Shown: positions 49,540 through 61,129, numbered from the stretch's first letter. The stretch: 64,000 nucleotides of DNA from Chinchilla lanigera (GCF_000276665.1 NW_004955418.1:5414280-5478279); one strand, 5' to 3'. The notes: generated by a model not told the origin, from the letters alone. Program-made: numbers and translations.

Positions 49540-50445
49540 ACACAACTGGAGGAACACATTTTAGTTGCTACATCTGCTGTCCAGGATGTTTGGGCCCTGC
49601 TGCTCCTTATTTCCTGAAATTGGGGGTTGGTTTTATTTTATTGCTTTTCATAAACCTCTCAGAGCCGAGATTAGTGCCTCTGTTTGTTAATAGCATCTTG
49701 ATCGCTTGATTGATCTGTAAAAGGGACCTAGATATTTACAACATAATATCATCAAAAAAGGTAACATTCTACCACTTACGTTTCTTTCCCAAAATATAAA
49801 CTCAAATTTGTTGTTTTTGATTGTCCAGAAGTTAAGTGGAAAATGGAAATCTTTAAGGGGATTCTTGACCAGAATGTTGGAAAGCACACTTAAGACTCAT
49901 TTTCAGTATTGATCAGTAATACTTTAGCCTTTATTAGTATGACTAATCCTTTAAAACTTAAGTAAATTGTGACCAACTTAGCCAAAGTCAAGTGTAATCA
50001 AAAGTACCTTTCCAATTTCCTTTATTAATCCTGTTTATTGTACATTGTGTTTCCTTATATCATTTCCTATTGATTCCTTATTTTCCATTGAATTAAAACT
50101 TATTTTCTCATAGTCTTACCTAAGGATTTCAGTAAAGGTTTTTCAGTGCTCCTTTTTATAAATTTAAATATCTTTCCTTTCATAAGGGTATGTGTATTTG
50201 CATGCATGTGTGTAAAAAGAACAGTTCAGCTTTTACTTCCTGGTAATACTGCCCATTTTTTCATAGAATACACATCATTGTCAGTATATAATTAGGTGGT
50301 TATTTCAGTCAAGTCGGTTAAGCAGTAAATCTGTTATGCCATTTATGATTAGCAAATTGTGTTTACATTTTCATTTAGAAATGTCAGGTCAGTATCTGAC
50401 TGAACATATAACAATATTTCATTTTATTTCTGTTCTCATTTATAG

Positions 50446-50631
50446 TTCAGAATGTAGTGATGGGGAGTGGTCTGCTTCCTTGCCTCATCGATTTTCTGGT
50501 ACAGAAAAAGATCAGTCCTCAAGTGATGAAAGCTGGGAGACTCTGCCAGGAAGAGATGAAAATGAACCTGAGCTACAGAGTGATAGCAGTGGCCCTGAAG
50601 AAGAAAACCAAGAATTATCTCTACAGGAAGG
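50446..50631 (+). CDS. PJA2: PJA2 exon 5: acidic serine-rich segment
   Basis: The acceptor TTTATAG ends at 50445 and the donor GG|GTATGT follows 50631; 186 bases, phase 2 to 2. It encodes residues 423-485 with split codons at both ends. Visible motifs are SSECSDGEW (423-431), SSSDESWE (447-454) and [10 protein letters not shown] (468-477). The clusters of serine followed by acidic residues are good candidate casein-kinase-2-type sites and suggest an unstructured linker before the ligase domain. It has the same length and phase as exon 6 and shares motifs with it. Skipping this exon would preserve the frame. Confidence 0.96.
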
Positions 50632-51124
50632 GTATGTTTAACAGTGAGATTGATTTTTATGTGTAGTGTGCAAGAATAGTGTGTATGTATCACATCCAAA
50701 TGTTTGGTATGCAGTTAATTGCATTTATAAAGCCTCATGTGGGAGCAGTAGGCTGTACTGATTTTTTTATGACACCTTTGATATTTTTAAAAAAACAATT
50801 AAAAATACCAGCTGTTTCATTATCTTAATGTTTGGAGTTGTAACATATGCTTTCATGTTGCTTTATAGAGAAAATGTGGACATTTAAAAGATCATTTGGT
50901 TTATGTTAGGTATGAGTAAATTAGAGGTGCCATTGCTATATAATGGCCAAGGAGAATGTGCAACATTCTCCAGACGGAAATGATTCACAGAAATAGTTGC
51001 AGAAGTTGAAGTTTGAATGTTTTTACCGAGTGCACCAGATGGTATCTCCAGAACAGCAGTGATTGTTGGTAACCTCCTTGACTATTCCTAATTTTAATGA
51101 GAATGTTCCCAGTCTGAGGGTTGT

Positions 51125-51335
51125 TGAATTTACATTGTGAAAGGCCAGATAAAAAATATTTTTTTCTTTGTATGCCAGTCTCTGTTGCAGCTTCTCAGCT
51201 GTTTGGCTGTAGTATGAAAGTAGTCATAGGCAGTACGTGAAATGGGTGAGTTGTGTTCCAACAAAATATTTACCAAAATGGTGACAAGCTGGAAATAACC
51301 CGTGGCCCAAGGTTTGCCAGCCCCTATTGTAGCAT
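51125..51335 (+). mobile_element. hAT-Charlie remnant (MER3/33/58 type)
   Basis: GTGAAAGGCCAGATAAAAAA, GCCAGTCTCTGTTGCAGC, GTATGAAAGTAGTCATAGGC, GTTCCAACAAAATATTTACC and AGGTTTGCCAGCCCC occur in family order. Confidence 0.8.
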
Positions 51336-51879
51336 TTCCACAGTGAGAATGATTGATTTTATATACATACATGTACAGAAATGCTTTTTAAAATCACACT
51401 AAGGAAATAGCCACCTTTTTTTAAATGGGTTTCTAGCAAAAATGTTTGTTGTACATATTAAAGTCTTTACTGCATCAGTGGAAATGACTAGTGATTTTTC
51501 AGTTCTGGCCGATCATCCTGAGGAATTATTCATTGATTAGATTTGCTAATATTCAGCTACTTTGCTTTTGGAAATAAACTCAACATGGTCATATAGTCAT
51601 GATTTAATGTTAGATTTTGGTGCTATTATTTTATATAGGACTTTTATATTGAGATCCTTAAGTGGGCATTGTCTGTTGATTTTTGTGTTAGTATCATTTT
51701 GATACTTTCTTCGCTTAAAAAAACATGCTGTTTTGTATCTTCTGCATCTGTTGGTTAAATAGCTTATTTATTCCTTTAAAGGTTGTTAGCATTTGTTTGT
51801 GACACTTTCTGGGTTTGATGGAGAATATCTTTATTAGCACATACTGCCAATGTAGAATAATGAGATTTGTGCTGTTACA

Positions 51880-52175
51880 TTGATACATGCTTGTAACATG
51901 GTTTCATTATTTGCATCCTCCTTATGCCTCTCTCCCTTGTGTCCCTCTCCCCCTCATCTCATTCCCCGTCTCTAAACGTCTACCTTCTAGTTACCTGTCA
52001 TCTTTCCTTAATTTTATTATGTTAGATTGCTCTTACTAGAGAAAACATGCAATATTTAGCTGAGCCTGGCTTATTTCTCTTAACATGTTCTCCAGTTCTG
52101 TTACTTTTCCTGGGGAATATCTTTTTGATACTTTTCTTTTTTTCTTATGACAAGTGGTTAGTTCTGTTTTTTAGT
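51880..52175 (-). mobile_element. Rodent L1 3' region, antisense
   Basis: Pyrimidine-rich CTCTCCCCCTCATCTCATTC, then AGAGAAAACATGCAATATTT, GCCTGGCTTATTTCTCTTAA and GTTCTCCAGTTCTGTTAC, the reversed L1 3' region of non-murid rodents. Confidence 0.65.
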
Positions 52176-52864
52176 CTCTCACGAGATCTATTTTGCTAAG
52201 TTATGTTTTCTTAGAGCAAGATACTCATTCTGGGTAAAATTAAAATTTGTACTTTTTGAACTATATATATTTCCAGCTAGAGATTAATTCTGTAAGAAAA
52301 TGTAGTAAGCTGCATGTACCACAAACACATACTAATAAAAAAGAAAAAATTTATGATTATCAATTTTTTAAACTGAATACTCAGACGGAGTTAAAAGTCT
52401 ATAGTCAGAAAATTCACTCAAGCTGCTGGGAATACTGAGGCAGTCTTCACCATAACTTTTTATGTTATGTCGGTGGTATCTATCTTTAGTATACGTCTGT
52501 AACTCACCGTGATCTCCCTTCAAGGCCTGTTACACCATTTCCAGTACAGTACAAGCAGCATTGAATGTTTCCATTTCCCGGTTCCCATCTTTTGTGCTGT
52601 TGGTGTATGAAACCTATTGTAAACTATATTACATTGTTGTGATCTCTGTTACCCAATAATATTTTAGTAAGGTTTAATTGATAAAAGTATTTGCACACAT
52701 AAAAAAAGAAAATCTAGGTAGAAGAGACAGATAGTAAACAATATTCATACACGATAAATTACAGGCTGTGATGTTTACTGCCAATGGAATAAAGCAGTAA
52801 TGTGATAAAAAGGTAACTGTTAGGGAACTACATTAGAGTAGTTAGCAAGAATGGCTCAGGAAAT

Positions 52865-53048
52865 GACTTTTTTTTTTTTTTTTTTAGGTTTTTAGGGTTT
52901 GTTTGGTTTTGGTGTGGGGTTTTTTTGAGACAAGATCTTGGACTATAGACTGGCCACGGTGTAGCCCAGGCTGGCCTCAAAGTCTCAGTGATCCTCCTAC
53001 CTCGGCTCCAGAGTACTGGAATTGCGAGCATGCGCCACCAAGCCCAGC
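52865..53048 (-). repeat. B1-type SINE, antisense
   Basis: TTTTTGAGACAAGATCTTGG ... CCAGAGTACTGGAATTGCGA ... CACCAAGCCCAGC. Confidence 0.9.
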
Positions 53049-54027
53049 TAGTTTCTTTTTTTAAATTAGTGTCTGTAATACGTTACAATTTCATTCATGG
53101 TGGGGAATTGGTACATCTGCATATAGTCTTAAGCTATTAAGGAAATGGCTTTTAAGCTGAGATCAGAAATGTAAGAACAGTTGAAGAGTTTTGTAGGCAA
53201 AGCTAAAAAGAGAAATATTGAAAAGGAAAGGGGTTGATAAAAGTAGTGGGACTGAAGCATAGATGACACTGACAAAGTCCAAAAAAAATAAATTTTGCCA
53301 AAACTTACTCAGAAAAAATAGTCTGAATAATCTTGCAGTTACTACAAATATGGAATCAGTTATTTAAAATGAAAACAACTGATCCAGAAGGTTTTTGACC
53401 TAAGTTACTTTAAACTATACTTTTAAGGATCACATCGTTTCACTGTTAACATAAATTTTTCCAGGGAATAGAAAAAGAACTACTCCCTCAACTCATTCTG
53501 TAAGTCCAGTGTAGTCCTGTTACCAAAAGTGTATGTGAAGAAAATTAGAAGCCTATTTCATTCATTAAAACAGGTATTAAAATTTTAAGGAAAATTATTG
53601 GAAATCTGAATTTTAAAAATAACTTGTATTTTTTAAAAAGATAAACAATAAATAATCTGAGTTTATTCCAAAACTGCAAGCGTAATTTCAGTCTAATTAT
53701 TGCTCAGCGTATTAGCAAAATACAGAAGGAAATCCTTATTGTAGACTGTAGATGTACTGGAAAAAATCAGTAATACTCAGCACCTTACCTGTATGGTAAA
53801 AGCTCAGAAGCTAGGATTAGAGTGGTATTTCTTTGACCAAGGGTATCTGCAACAGCTGAGTAGAAAACATTCTCAGTAAGGAAGCATTACAAAATTTTCT
53901 CCTTAAATTTAAATTGTGAGTTAAAAAAAGGAATGCTTAGGGGCACTGTCTTTATAACCATTGTAGTAAAGCTCTTTAGCATGGCATACAGGGAAAATAA
54001 TAAAAGGCAAACGATAAAAAGGGAAGA

Positions 54028-54177
54028 AGCTGGGCCTGGTGGTACACACCTGTGATCCCAGCACTTGAGAGGCTGAGGCAGGAGGATCATAACAAGTTCA
54101 AGGCCAATGTAGGCTACATAGTGAGTTCAAGACCTGCCTGAACTACATAGTAAGACTCTGTCTCAAAAAACAAATAC
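54028..54177 (+). repeat. B1-type SINE
   Basis: GCTGGGCCTGGTGGTACACA ... AAGACTCTGTCTCAAAAAAC. Confidence 0.93.
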
Positions 54178-54272
54178 ATATTTATGCACACAGAGAGAAA
54201 TGTATTCACAGTTACTGAGGAAAAACAAACTTGTGTAAATATTTTAATACTAAGTTTATTGAGATACCATGG

Positions 54273-54674
54273 TGTCTTAGTTATTTCTCTCTCATTGCTG
54301 AGACAAAATACCCAATGCCCAAAATGAAGGAAGGAAAGGTTTATTTAGCTCACAGTTTGTGGAGGTTTCAGTCCATACTTGGCTGGCTCAGAGGCAGAAG
54401 AAGACAAAGCAATAAGAGCAAAGGGGGGAAATGGCAGCTGAACAGCAAACAGCCAGAGCAAAAGGGAGGAATGGTGGCAAGCAGCTTCTTTCCCTCCCCT
54501 ACATTGTAAAACAGGCTACCCCCACCTAAGGGGCGTGTAGCTCTCACATAATCTCCATGCCCTCCTCTTCCACAGGCTCAGGATGTATACAAAGTAAGCA
54601 ACCCTGGCTTCCTGCTGAGTCACTTAGCCAAACCTCTAGACTCCCCAGGTTGACACAGTGTATCTACCATAACA
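54273..54674 (-). mobile_element. Solo MaLR LTR, antisense
   Basis: CTGAGACAAAATACCCAATG on the left, ...GTATCTACCATAACA on the right. The 5-base flanks CATGG and CCTGG differ at one position, as expected for an aged target duplication. Confidence 0.9.
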
Positions 54675-54684
54675 CCTGGGATTA

Positions 54685-54990
54685 ATACAAGTTACCTTTG
54701 GCCTCCACAATTGCAAGAGGTGCTCAAAGTGGTGGCCCTTAGCTTCCAGACATTTATCAGTACAGTGAACTGCTGCTTGGGTAACTTTTCCTTGGTCATT
54801 GAGATTGCTGCACATGCATTTTCAGTTTCTTCCCCAAGGGCTGGCAGTGTAGCGGGTTTTTTGTGATACACAACATTCTCTAGGGTCCCCCTACAAGGGA
54901 AACACCATCTGTTCAAAAACATCATCCTGTTTTTCTTATCCTGAAATGGGTATGCATTTTTTGGTGAGATATATATATGGAAGAATAGCA
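54685..54990 (-). pseudogene. Possible mariner-like transposase C-terminal remnant
   Basis: The minus frame (54692-54991) reads VYHKKPATLPALGEETENAC, then ISMTKEKL and a tail ending SCNCGGQR. The spacing recalls the C-terminal tail of mariner-like transposases in which VY..P...L..L..RI..A.A.I..TP precedes a C..C..GG tail. No terminal repeats or catalytic residues were found, so the call is tentative. Confidence 0.35.
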
Positions 54991-55114
54991 ATTCTCTTTA
55001 AATATATTTGAGATTTTTTTGAGTCTTTTATATTTATAACCATGCATTTCCATGGTGATATTTCTCCCTGCTGTTAGCTACACAAACGAAAGAAACTTTT
55101 GATCCTGTTGTTCA

Positions 55115-55430
55115 GAATTTTTTTTTAATTCACAAAGAGGAGGTTTTTGGCTTATGGCATTCGAGGCCGGGAAGTCCAGGACACCACACTGGCACCGGGA
55201 GAGGCTGCTCGTGCTGCTTCACAGATTGGCGGAGGACGCCATAGTCAGCACAGCGTGCCGGCTCAGGGCTCTCGTTACAGCCACCAGTGCCATTGTGGAG
55301 GCCTCATCTCCTGAATTTGTCTAGTCCTGATTGCCTCCCAAGGCCTCATCTTCAAAACCATTGTCAAATGAATTTGGCGGTTGAGATACCAAAGCTTAGA
55401 CTTTGGGGGTGCTTTCAGATCATTTCAGGG
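55115..55430 (-). mobile_element. Possible diverged MaLR LTR, antisense
   Basis: TTCGAGGCCGGGAAGTCCAG, AAGGCCTCATCTTCAAAACC and TTTGGGGGTGCTTTC echo the reversed MaLR LTR order, but the region is unusually GC-rich. Confidence 0.45.
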
Positions 55431-55679
55431 CCCCTGCTGTTCTGTAGGAATGGCCCTTCCTCCCCACAGGTGCTCCCTTCTCTCCCGCTCATCCACCCAT
55501 CCCCGCTGCAGCCCGTTACTGCGGCCTGGAGCCCACTCCTCCTCCCCTTCGTGTCCTCAGTCTTGCTCACCCGCCTTGCCATGAGGCCTTGCAGAGAGCA
55601 CAGGGTGCCGTGCGTAGTGAAGCGAGAAGGTGTGAAACGGGCAGGGAAGAAGCCCATCTTTCTTGAGGTAGTTAGGCCT

Positions 55680-55950
55680 TTCTTTTTAATTAAATTTATT
55701 TTAACATGTATAGAAACAAATGGTATGTATTCATGTGGTACTCTGTGATATTTAAACACGGCTGCCTCAAACACCATTTCTTTATCGTGGAAATGATCAA
55801 GATCCTTCTACCCTTTTGAAATATACATGAGTATTATTTATACTCAACTCACTGCACACTGGAACTTCTTGCTCCTGTTACTTTGTACCCATTAATCTAG
55901 CACTTCCTACCCCTTCTCAGCAATTTTGTTTTTTAAAGGCAAAACTCATT
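55680..55950 (-). mobile_element. Old L1 3' UTR, antisense
   Basis: GGTACTCTGTGATATTTAAA, GGAACTTCTTGCTCCTGTTA and CTTTGTACCCATTAATC follow the reversed 3' UTR of old L1. Confidence 0.65.
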
Positions 55951-57126
55951 TTTTAAATATTACTATCAAGTCAGCTGTGGTCTGGCACAGTACCACTCTT
56001 CTAGCCTACTACATTTTTGGTTAAGTAGTAAGAATTTGTATGACTGTAAGTAAGCTGTTATTGGCATGTGCCGGATCCCACTTACTTTCTGTCTCTGCAA
56101 CTGTTAGAATGAACCATTAAGGACAGAACCAAATATATAAGCAAACTATATAGCCACGAATTGCTTGTACAGGTTACAAATTATTTAGATTCAGAATTAT
56201 TTATTTTAGTTTTGTGGTGTTTAAAGAACCTGTAAATTAATACTTCTTCTTACTCTGAATTTTTTTTTAACCAGTATATTTGAGTATTATACATCTGAAA
56301 CAGAGTAACAGGTTCATTGTGATGTCTCTATAATAGAAAAAAAGAGTCACGTGTTTTTTGTTGGGAGTACATTGGAAATAAATATTTCTGAGCACCTTTC
56401 TAGGCTTAATAATTAACTTGTTTTTTGAAACCTGTTTTTCAAGGATTTATTACTAACATTTGCACCGTATGGCTAGAGAGCGACCATTGTGTGTGCAGCA
56501 GTGTTAGCAAGGGTGAGGCTATGGCGATGGGTCATGGCACTGTGACCCCTAATGTAGAGGCACCAGTGCCCTGGAGGAGCCAGGGAGCCACTACATGAGT
56601 TACAGTACAGTGTGACTGGTGCTGTCAAGGTGTGACATCAGCCTCTTCTTTACAGTTTGCAAATGCGATCTTGCAATTTGATTCCATTTGGGTTTAATTT
56701 TACGTTGTAGCTAATTACATTGTGCAAAAGGAAAACATACTCTTTAAAAAACTTCAACAGGATGGACAAAACTTTGTTGTGTTCATTTTTCCTGTTTTAC
56801 TAGACTGGCCATACTTAATGCCTAACCTTAAAATCTTGTTATTCTATAGTGTTAGTTTGCTGTTGGAAATTACCTAGGCATTGATGGGTTTAGATCCATA
56901 AAGAGATGTTGTTTCAACGTACAGTATTTAAAATGCATGGATTCTTCCAGGTGGGTATTGTCTACCTCTCCTTTGTGTCCACCTGGGTTGGCTTCTTTGT
57001 CGAACCCAGAGTCTATAGATCCTCAAGTCCCTTATATAAAGTAGTGCAGCATTTGCATACAGATCATACACTTTTCCCCATATATTTTAAATCATTTATA
57101 GATTATTCATAATACCTCACACAGTG

Positions 57127-57481
57127 TGTCTTGGTTACTTTTCTCTCGTTGCTGGGACAAAATACCTGACGCCCCAAATTAAGGAAGGAAAGGTTTATTT
57201 TGCTTACAGTTTGTAGAGTTTTCAGTCCATACTTGGCAGATTACAAGGCAGAGTGGCACATGGCAGAGAGCTACAGCTCATGTCGGCAGAACACAGCAAA
57301 AGCAACAAGCACACACACAAAGGAGGAAATGGCCAGAAGCACCCTCTTTCTCTCCCTTACATATGCAAACTGTCCACCCCAGGGCAGGTGCAGCTCTCAC
57401 ACCCACAATCAATTAAATTCTAAAAGCCTGCCCCATGGCCACATGAGGCATTGGGGGGACACCCAGACACAAACCATAACA
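57127..57481 (-). mobile_element. Solo MaLR LTR with perfect 5-bp target duplication
   Basis: TGTCTTGGTTACTTTTCTCT on the left, ...CAGACACAAACCATAACA on the right. CAGTG lies directly on both sides (57122-57126 and 57482-57486). Confidence 0.93.
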
Positions 57482-58039
57482 CAGTGTAATGCTCTGTAAG
57501 TAGTTACTGCATTTGTCATTTAGGGAGTAACGACAAGGAAAAAGTGTATGTGTTCAGTACAGTGTTTTTCTCAAGCATTTTTAATCTAAATTTGGTTGAG
57601 CCCTTAGATGTAGAACCTAAAGGTACAGAGGACCAACTGTATAATATTTTTTGCTCTTCAAAGTTTGCAACAGTAGAATTTTACTTATAATTTTTATAAT
57701 ATTTTGTGCTCTTATAAATTTGCAACAAATATAAATAGAATTCTAATTGGAGCTACTCTTAAAGCTGAAATATATAAATTGTTGTACAACTGTATCTCTT
57801 AACAGTAGAGCCAAAATTGAATTTTGCCAAGACTTTGTTCTAATACTAACTTTTCTTTGTATTATAAAAGGTATATAGGCTCTTAGATCTTCTGTTCAGT
57901 TCTGTGCAATCTGGAAAGTTGATAATTTTAAAAGCCCAATTTTACCTTTCTTACCATAATGCTAAGTTACAGTTTTACTCATAGTTTTGCCATTTAGACT
58001 TTGTCTCAGAACTAGCAAACTAGTTTTGGTGAATCTGTG

Positions 58040-58130
58040 GAAGAAGAAAAAAATATATATATATATATGTATATTATATATATGTAGTTTATATATTATG
58101 TAGATATATATTGTCCATATATTATAGATA
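58040..58130. repeat. TA-rich simple repeat
   Basis: Long TA-alternating stretch with interruptions. Confidence 0.9.
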
Positions 58131-58849
58131 GTTTTATATAAGTATATGTTATTTAACCTAGATTTTGTTTTCTAACAGTTTTTAATAGTTTTCTAACTAC
58201 TTCAATATGATAGTTTTTACATGATGAAGATACACATAGATGTACCAATCTCCAGTTGATGTATTTTGCATTCAGAAGGATGCAGTGATGTATTCATTCA
58301 GAATGATTGAGTACATGGAAATTCAAATGCATAATTCTTCTGGCTAATTAAATCTAGCAAGGAAGAACTATTATCTGGGCTGGAGCAGAGAGAAGAACAA
58401 AAAATAAGTTCATGCATTTTCAAAATTTTGAGTTGTCCAAATAATACTGTACAATTTGACTGATGGAAAAAAAAAAAACCTTCAAGATTTTAACATTTGT
58501 TAAATGCCTATTAAACATCTGTTACCTTAGCTAAACAACTGTATGATCCTTAATAATTGATCACATGACCTATATGTGATGCTTTCCTAAATATTAGTAA
58601 AAGTAAATGCAGCTATACCTTTAATGATACAGGTTTTGTCCTTTCAAAATATTTAATAAATTGCTAGCAGCATATTGTTGAGATAACTGTTTTTGGTTAA
58701 TTTCTCTTGATAAACATGTAAAATTACATTTTAAGAATAGAGATTTTCTCATACCTGAAAAAAAATAATTCACATAATGTGAAAAGAAATAAATTATTAT
58801 AACCAATTTCCTTTGGGAACTACCGGAAATAATCTATACATGCAAAAAT

Positions 58850-59680
58850 ATTTATACACATCCTTTTTTGTGTGTGTGTAACTGGTAGCATGTTATATAG
58901 ATATACTATGAATACCTTACTTTTTTTATTTGTAGATCTGTTTTTTAATAATTACTATATTTATGCATACAGATGTCCTTAATTCTTTTTTTAAAAATCT
59001 ACATAATATAATATAAAGTGCTATATGAGTTACCTTTGGTGGATGTGTAAATTTTTTCAGTTTTGTCTACTATAAACAATGTTGTAAAGAAAATATTGTA
59101 CATACTTTTTCAGAAGTATCTAGAAGCAGAACTACTAGCTAACTGGACACATGCACTTTATAACTGTTGCCGTGTTTCTCTACAAAGAAGCTGTATCACT
59201 TACTTTCTTACCCACATTGTACCAATTATCTTTCTTTGGTTCTTTATCAACACAGTATAGTATCTGAATTTTTTGGTTTTACCCATTAAAAAATGATAGT
59301 TTATTGTTCTTCAGATTATCATGTAGCTTATGCATGAGGTGGATCATCTCTTTATATATTTAAAAGCTGCCACGGATGTAGCTCAGTGGCACAGCACCTG
59401 CCCAGCAACTGTGAGGTCATGAGTTCGATTCCCGGGACCAAAAAAAAAGCTATTTACATTTCCTTTTCCACTAACTAGTATCTTTTGCTCCTGTCAATTT
59501 GTACAAATCTTTTCCTTTTTACTTTGCTTTTATAGTTTTTACTTCTATTAAGGAAATTGTTTTTGTGTCTCATGTGTTTTAAAATTAATTTCTCTCAATT
59601 TAAGCATGCCTTTCCAGGATTTTAGTGCTTTGACTGTTTTCTTTAAAATGTAAATTGGGAAGTTTACCAGTTATTTTGTG
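58850..59680 (-). mobile_element. Old L1 (L1M) 3' region, antisense
   Basis: TACTATAAACAATGTTGTAA, AGAAGTATCTAGAAGCAG, TCAACACAGTATAGTATCTG and TTCTTCAGATTATCATG follow reversed L1 order. An ID is inserted. Confidence 0.72.
59368..59447 (+). repeat. ID SINE
   Basis: ATGTAGCTCAGTGGCACAGC ... GAGTTCGATTCCCGGGACC plus A tail. Confidence 0.92.
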
Positions 59681-59718
59681 GCTTCAGGATTTATCATTAT
59701 GTTTAGAGTTCCCTTAGA

Positions 59719-59804
59719 TTTTTTTTTTTTTGGTTCCAAGAATCGAACCCACAACCTCACACTTGTGAGGCATGCATTATGCCACTGAGCTGTATCCCTG
59801 GCCC
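59719..59804 (-). repeat. ID-like SINE, antisense
   Basis: T tract, GGTTCCAAGAATCGAACCC ... GAGCTGTATCCCTGGCCC. ATCATTATGTTTAGA occurs on both sides. The sequence differs from the other IDs in its body (GTGAGGCATGCATTATGCC). Confidence 0.88.
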
Positions 59805-60109
59805 AATATCATTATGTTTAGAATGACAGAATGACATGAGAGGTTTGCAGAATTTTCTCTCATGCTTATCCTAGTACTTGTACTGTTTTAATGGCTGAAT
59901 GGTTGTGGTGTTGGCTTGCATGTGCATTCCAGGAAAGTACAGCAAACTTATGTAACAGCAAATAGTGACATAGAGACCGAACTTCCCTCCCAGTAGCATT
60001 GCCCAGTATATTTATTGACTAGTCCTTTTTCCCTTGTTTTGAATGCTTCATTTATCTGCTTAAATTCTTTATCTGTATTACTGATTTGTCTCTTTCTTTC
60101 TCTGTGAAC

Positions 60110-60510
60110 CTTCTAGTCTAGGGTAATAGAATGACAGTAAACAAATAAAATATTCAGTAAAATTAAATTATATCACTTAAGTAAGCAGAGTGATGTGGTA
60201 GCCAGTAACTGGCTTAACTATGAGTGGTAAGGTAGGACTGTCTGAGGAGATGTCATGGACTCTGACCTGAATATCAAGAAGGGAGTAACTGTAAAAGTCT
60301 TGTAAACAAAAAAAAAATTTTGCCCCAAGGTGGAAAAAATCTCCGTGTATTTCAAGAGGAAACAAGAGTTGGAAGCACAGCAGATAGACAAGAGTTGGTG
60401 CTGGAGAAGTGAGCTGAGGCAGAAGCACGGCTTACATGGGATTTGTGGCTAGTTTGAGGAGTTCAAGTTTTATTTTAATTCAGAAGAAGGGTTTAAAAAC
60501 AACAGTCTAA
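60110..60510 (-). mobile_element. L2 LINE fragment, antisense
   Basis: GAGGAGATGTCATGGACTCT, then GAAACAAGAGTTGGAAGCAC, GCTGGAGAAGTGAGCTGAGG and TGAGGAGTTCAAGTTTTATT follow reversed L2. Confidence 0.65.
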
Positions 60511-60802
60511 GATGGATTTCTCTTATTTTTTTTCTCCAAATAAAAGGAAGTAAAGGAGCATAGATAATTATGTAAATCAAATCAATATGTTCCTGTGTAG
60601 GAACTGTTTCTAGGCACATACGATTCCATAACAAATTTGCTTCCTTTTAAAATAATTTTGCAGTTAAGGAAATCATGAAAGAACCAATAATTTAGTTCTC
60701 AAAGAATCTGGAGTCTACTTGCACTACATAGATTTCTTTAGAAAATACTGTTATTACTGTGTGGTTTAAAATATGTTTTCATCCTTGAAATGTTTTTATT
60801 AG

Positions 60803-60988
60803 GGAACAGACATCCTTGGAAGAGGGAGAGATTCCTTGGTTGCAGTACAGTGAAGTCAATGAAAGCAGCAGCGATGAGGGCAATGAGCCGGCCAATGAAT
60901 TTGCACAGCCGGAAGCTTTCATGTTGGACGGGAACAACAACCTCGAGGACGACTCCAGTGTGAGCGAAGACCTGGATGTGGACTGGAG
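60803..60988 (+). CDS. PJA2: PJA2 exon 6: second acidic segment, last exon in window
   Basis: The acceptor TTTTTATTAG ends at 60802 and the donor TGGAG|GTGTGT follows 60988; 186 bases, phase 2 to 2. It encodes residues 485-547 with split codons at both ends. Motifs are [11 protein letters not shown] (490-500), [11 protein letters not shown] (504-514), [14 protein letters not shown] (524-537) and SEDLDVDW (539-546). In the human protein the reported PKA regulatory-subunit binding region begins at about residue 531, so its start may be encoded here. The RING-H2 cysteines and histidines come later and are not in this window. The exon is symmetric, like exon 5. Confidence 0.96.
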
Positions 60989-61129
60989 GTGTGTAGGCAG
61001 TGTTACTAGCATGCCTAACTACACACTGAGCAGAACTGATTCTTCATGCTAAATTACAAGAATTGAATCTTTGGTAGATAAGAGGTGTCCTGATGTCCCT
61101 GTTAGTCTTTTTTGAAGTTCACTTTCTTC

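Larger units (their letters stand above)
40482..50445 (+). other. PJA2: PJA2 intron 4
   Basis: 9,964 bases with MIR, B1, ID, one MaLR LTR, a 5S rRNA fragment and a hAT-Charlie end, listed separately. No assignment for 43380-44920, 45050-45790, 45870-46800, 47010-48270, 48490-48980 and 49560-50440. Part of 47560-47880 resembles an old LTR or DNA transposon, but I could not name it. Confidence 0.9.
50632..60802 (+). other. PJA2: PJA2 intron 5
   Basis: 10,171 bases with a hAT-Charlie remnant, L1 and L2 pieces, MaLR LTRs and SINEs, listed separately. No assignment for 50640-51120, 51340-51880, 52180-52860, 53050-54025, 55950-57120 and 57490-58030. Confidence 0.9.

Noticed and set aside
55287..55748. 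153-codon open frame in intron 5
   Set aside because: Leu/Pro/Ser-rich with no domain and no splice context, and partly over repeat-derived sequence. Treated as chance.
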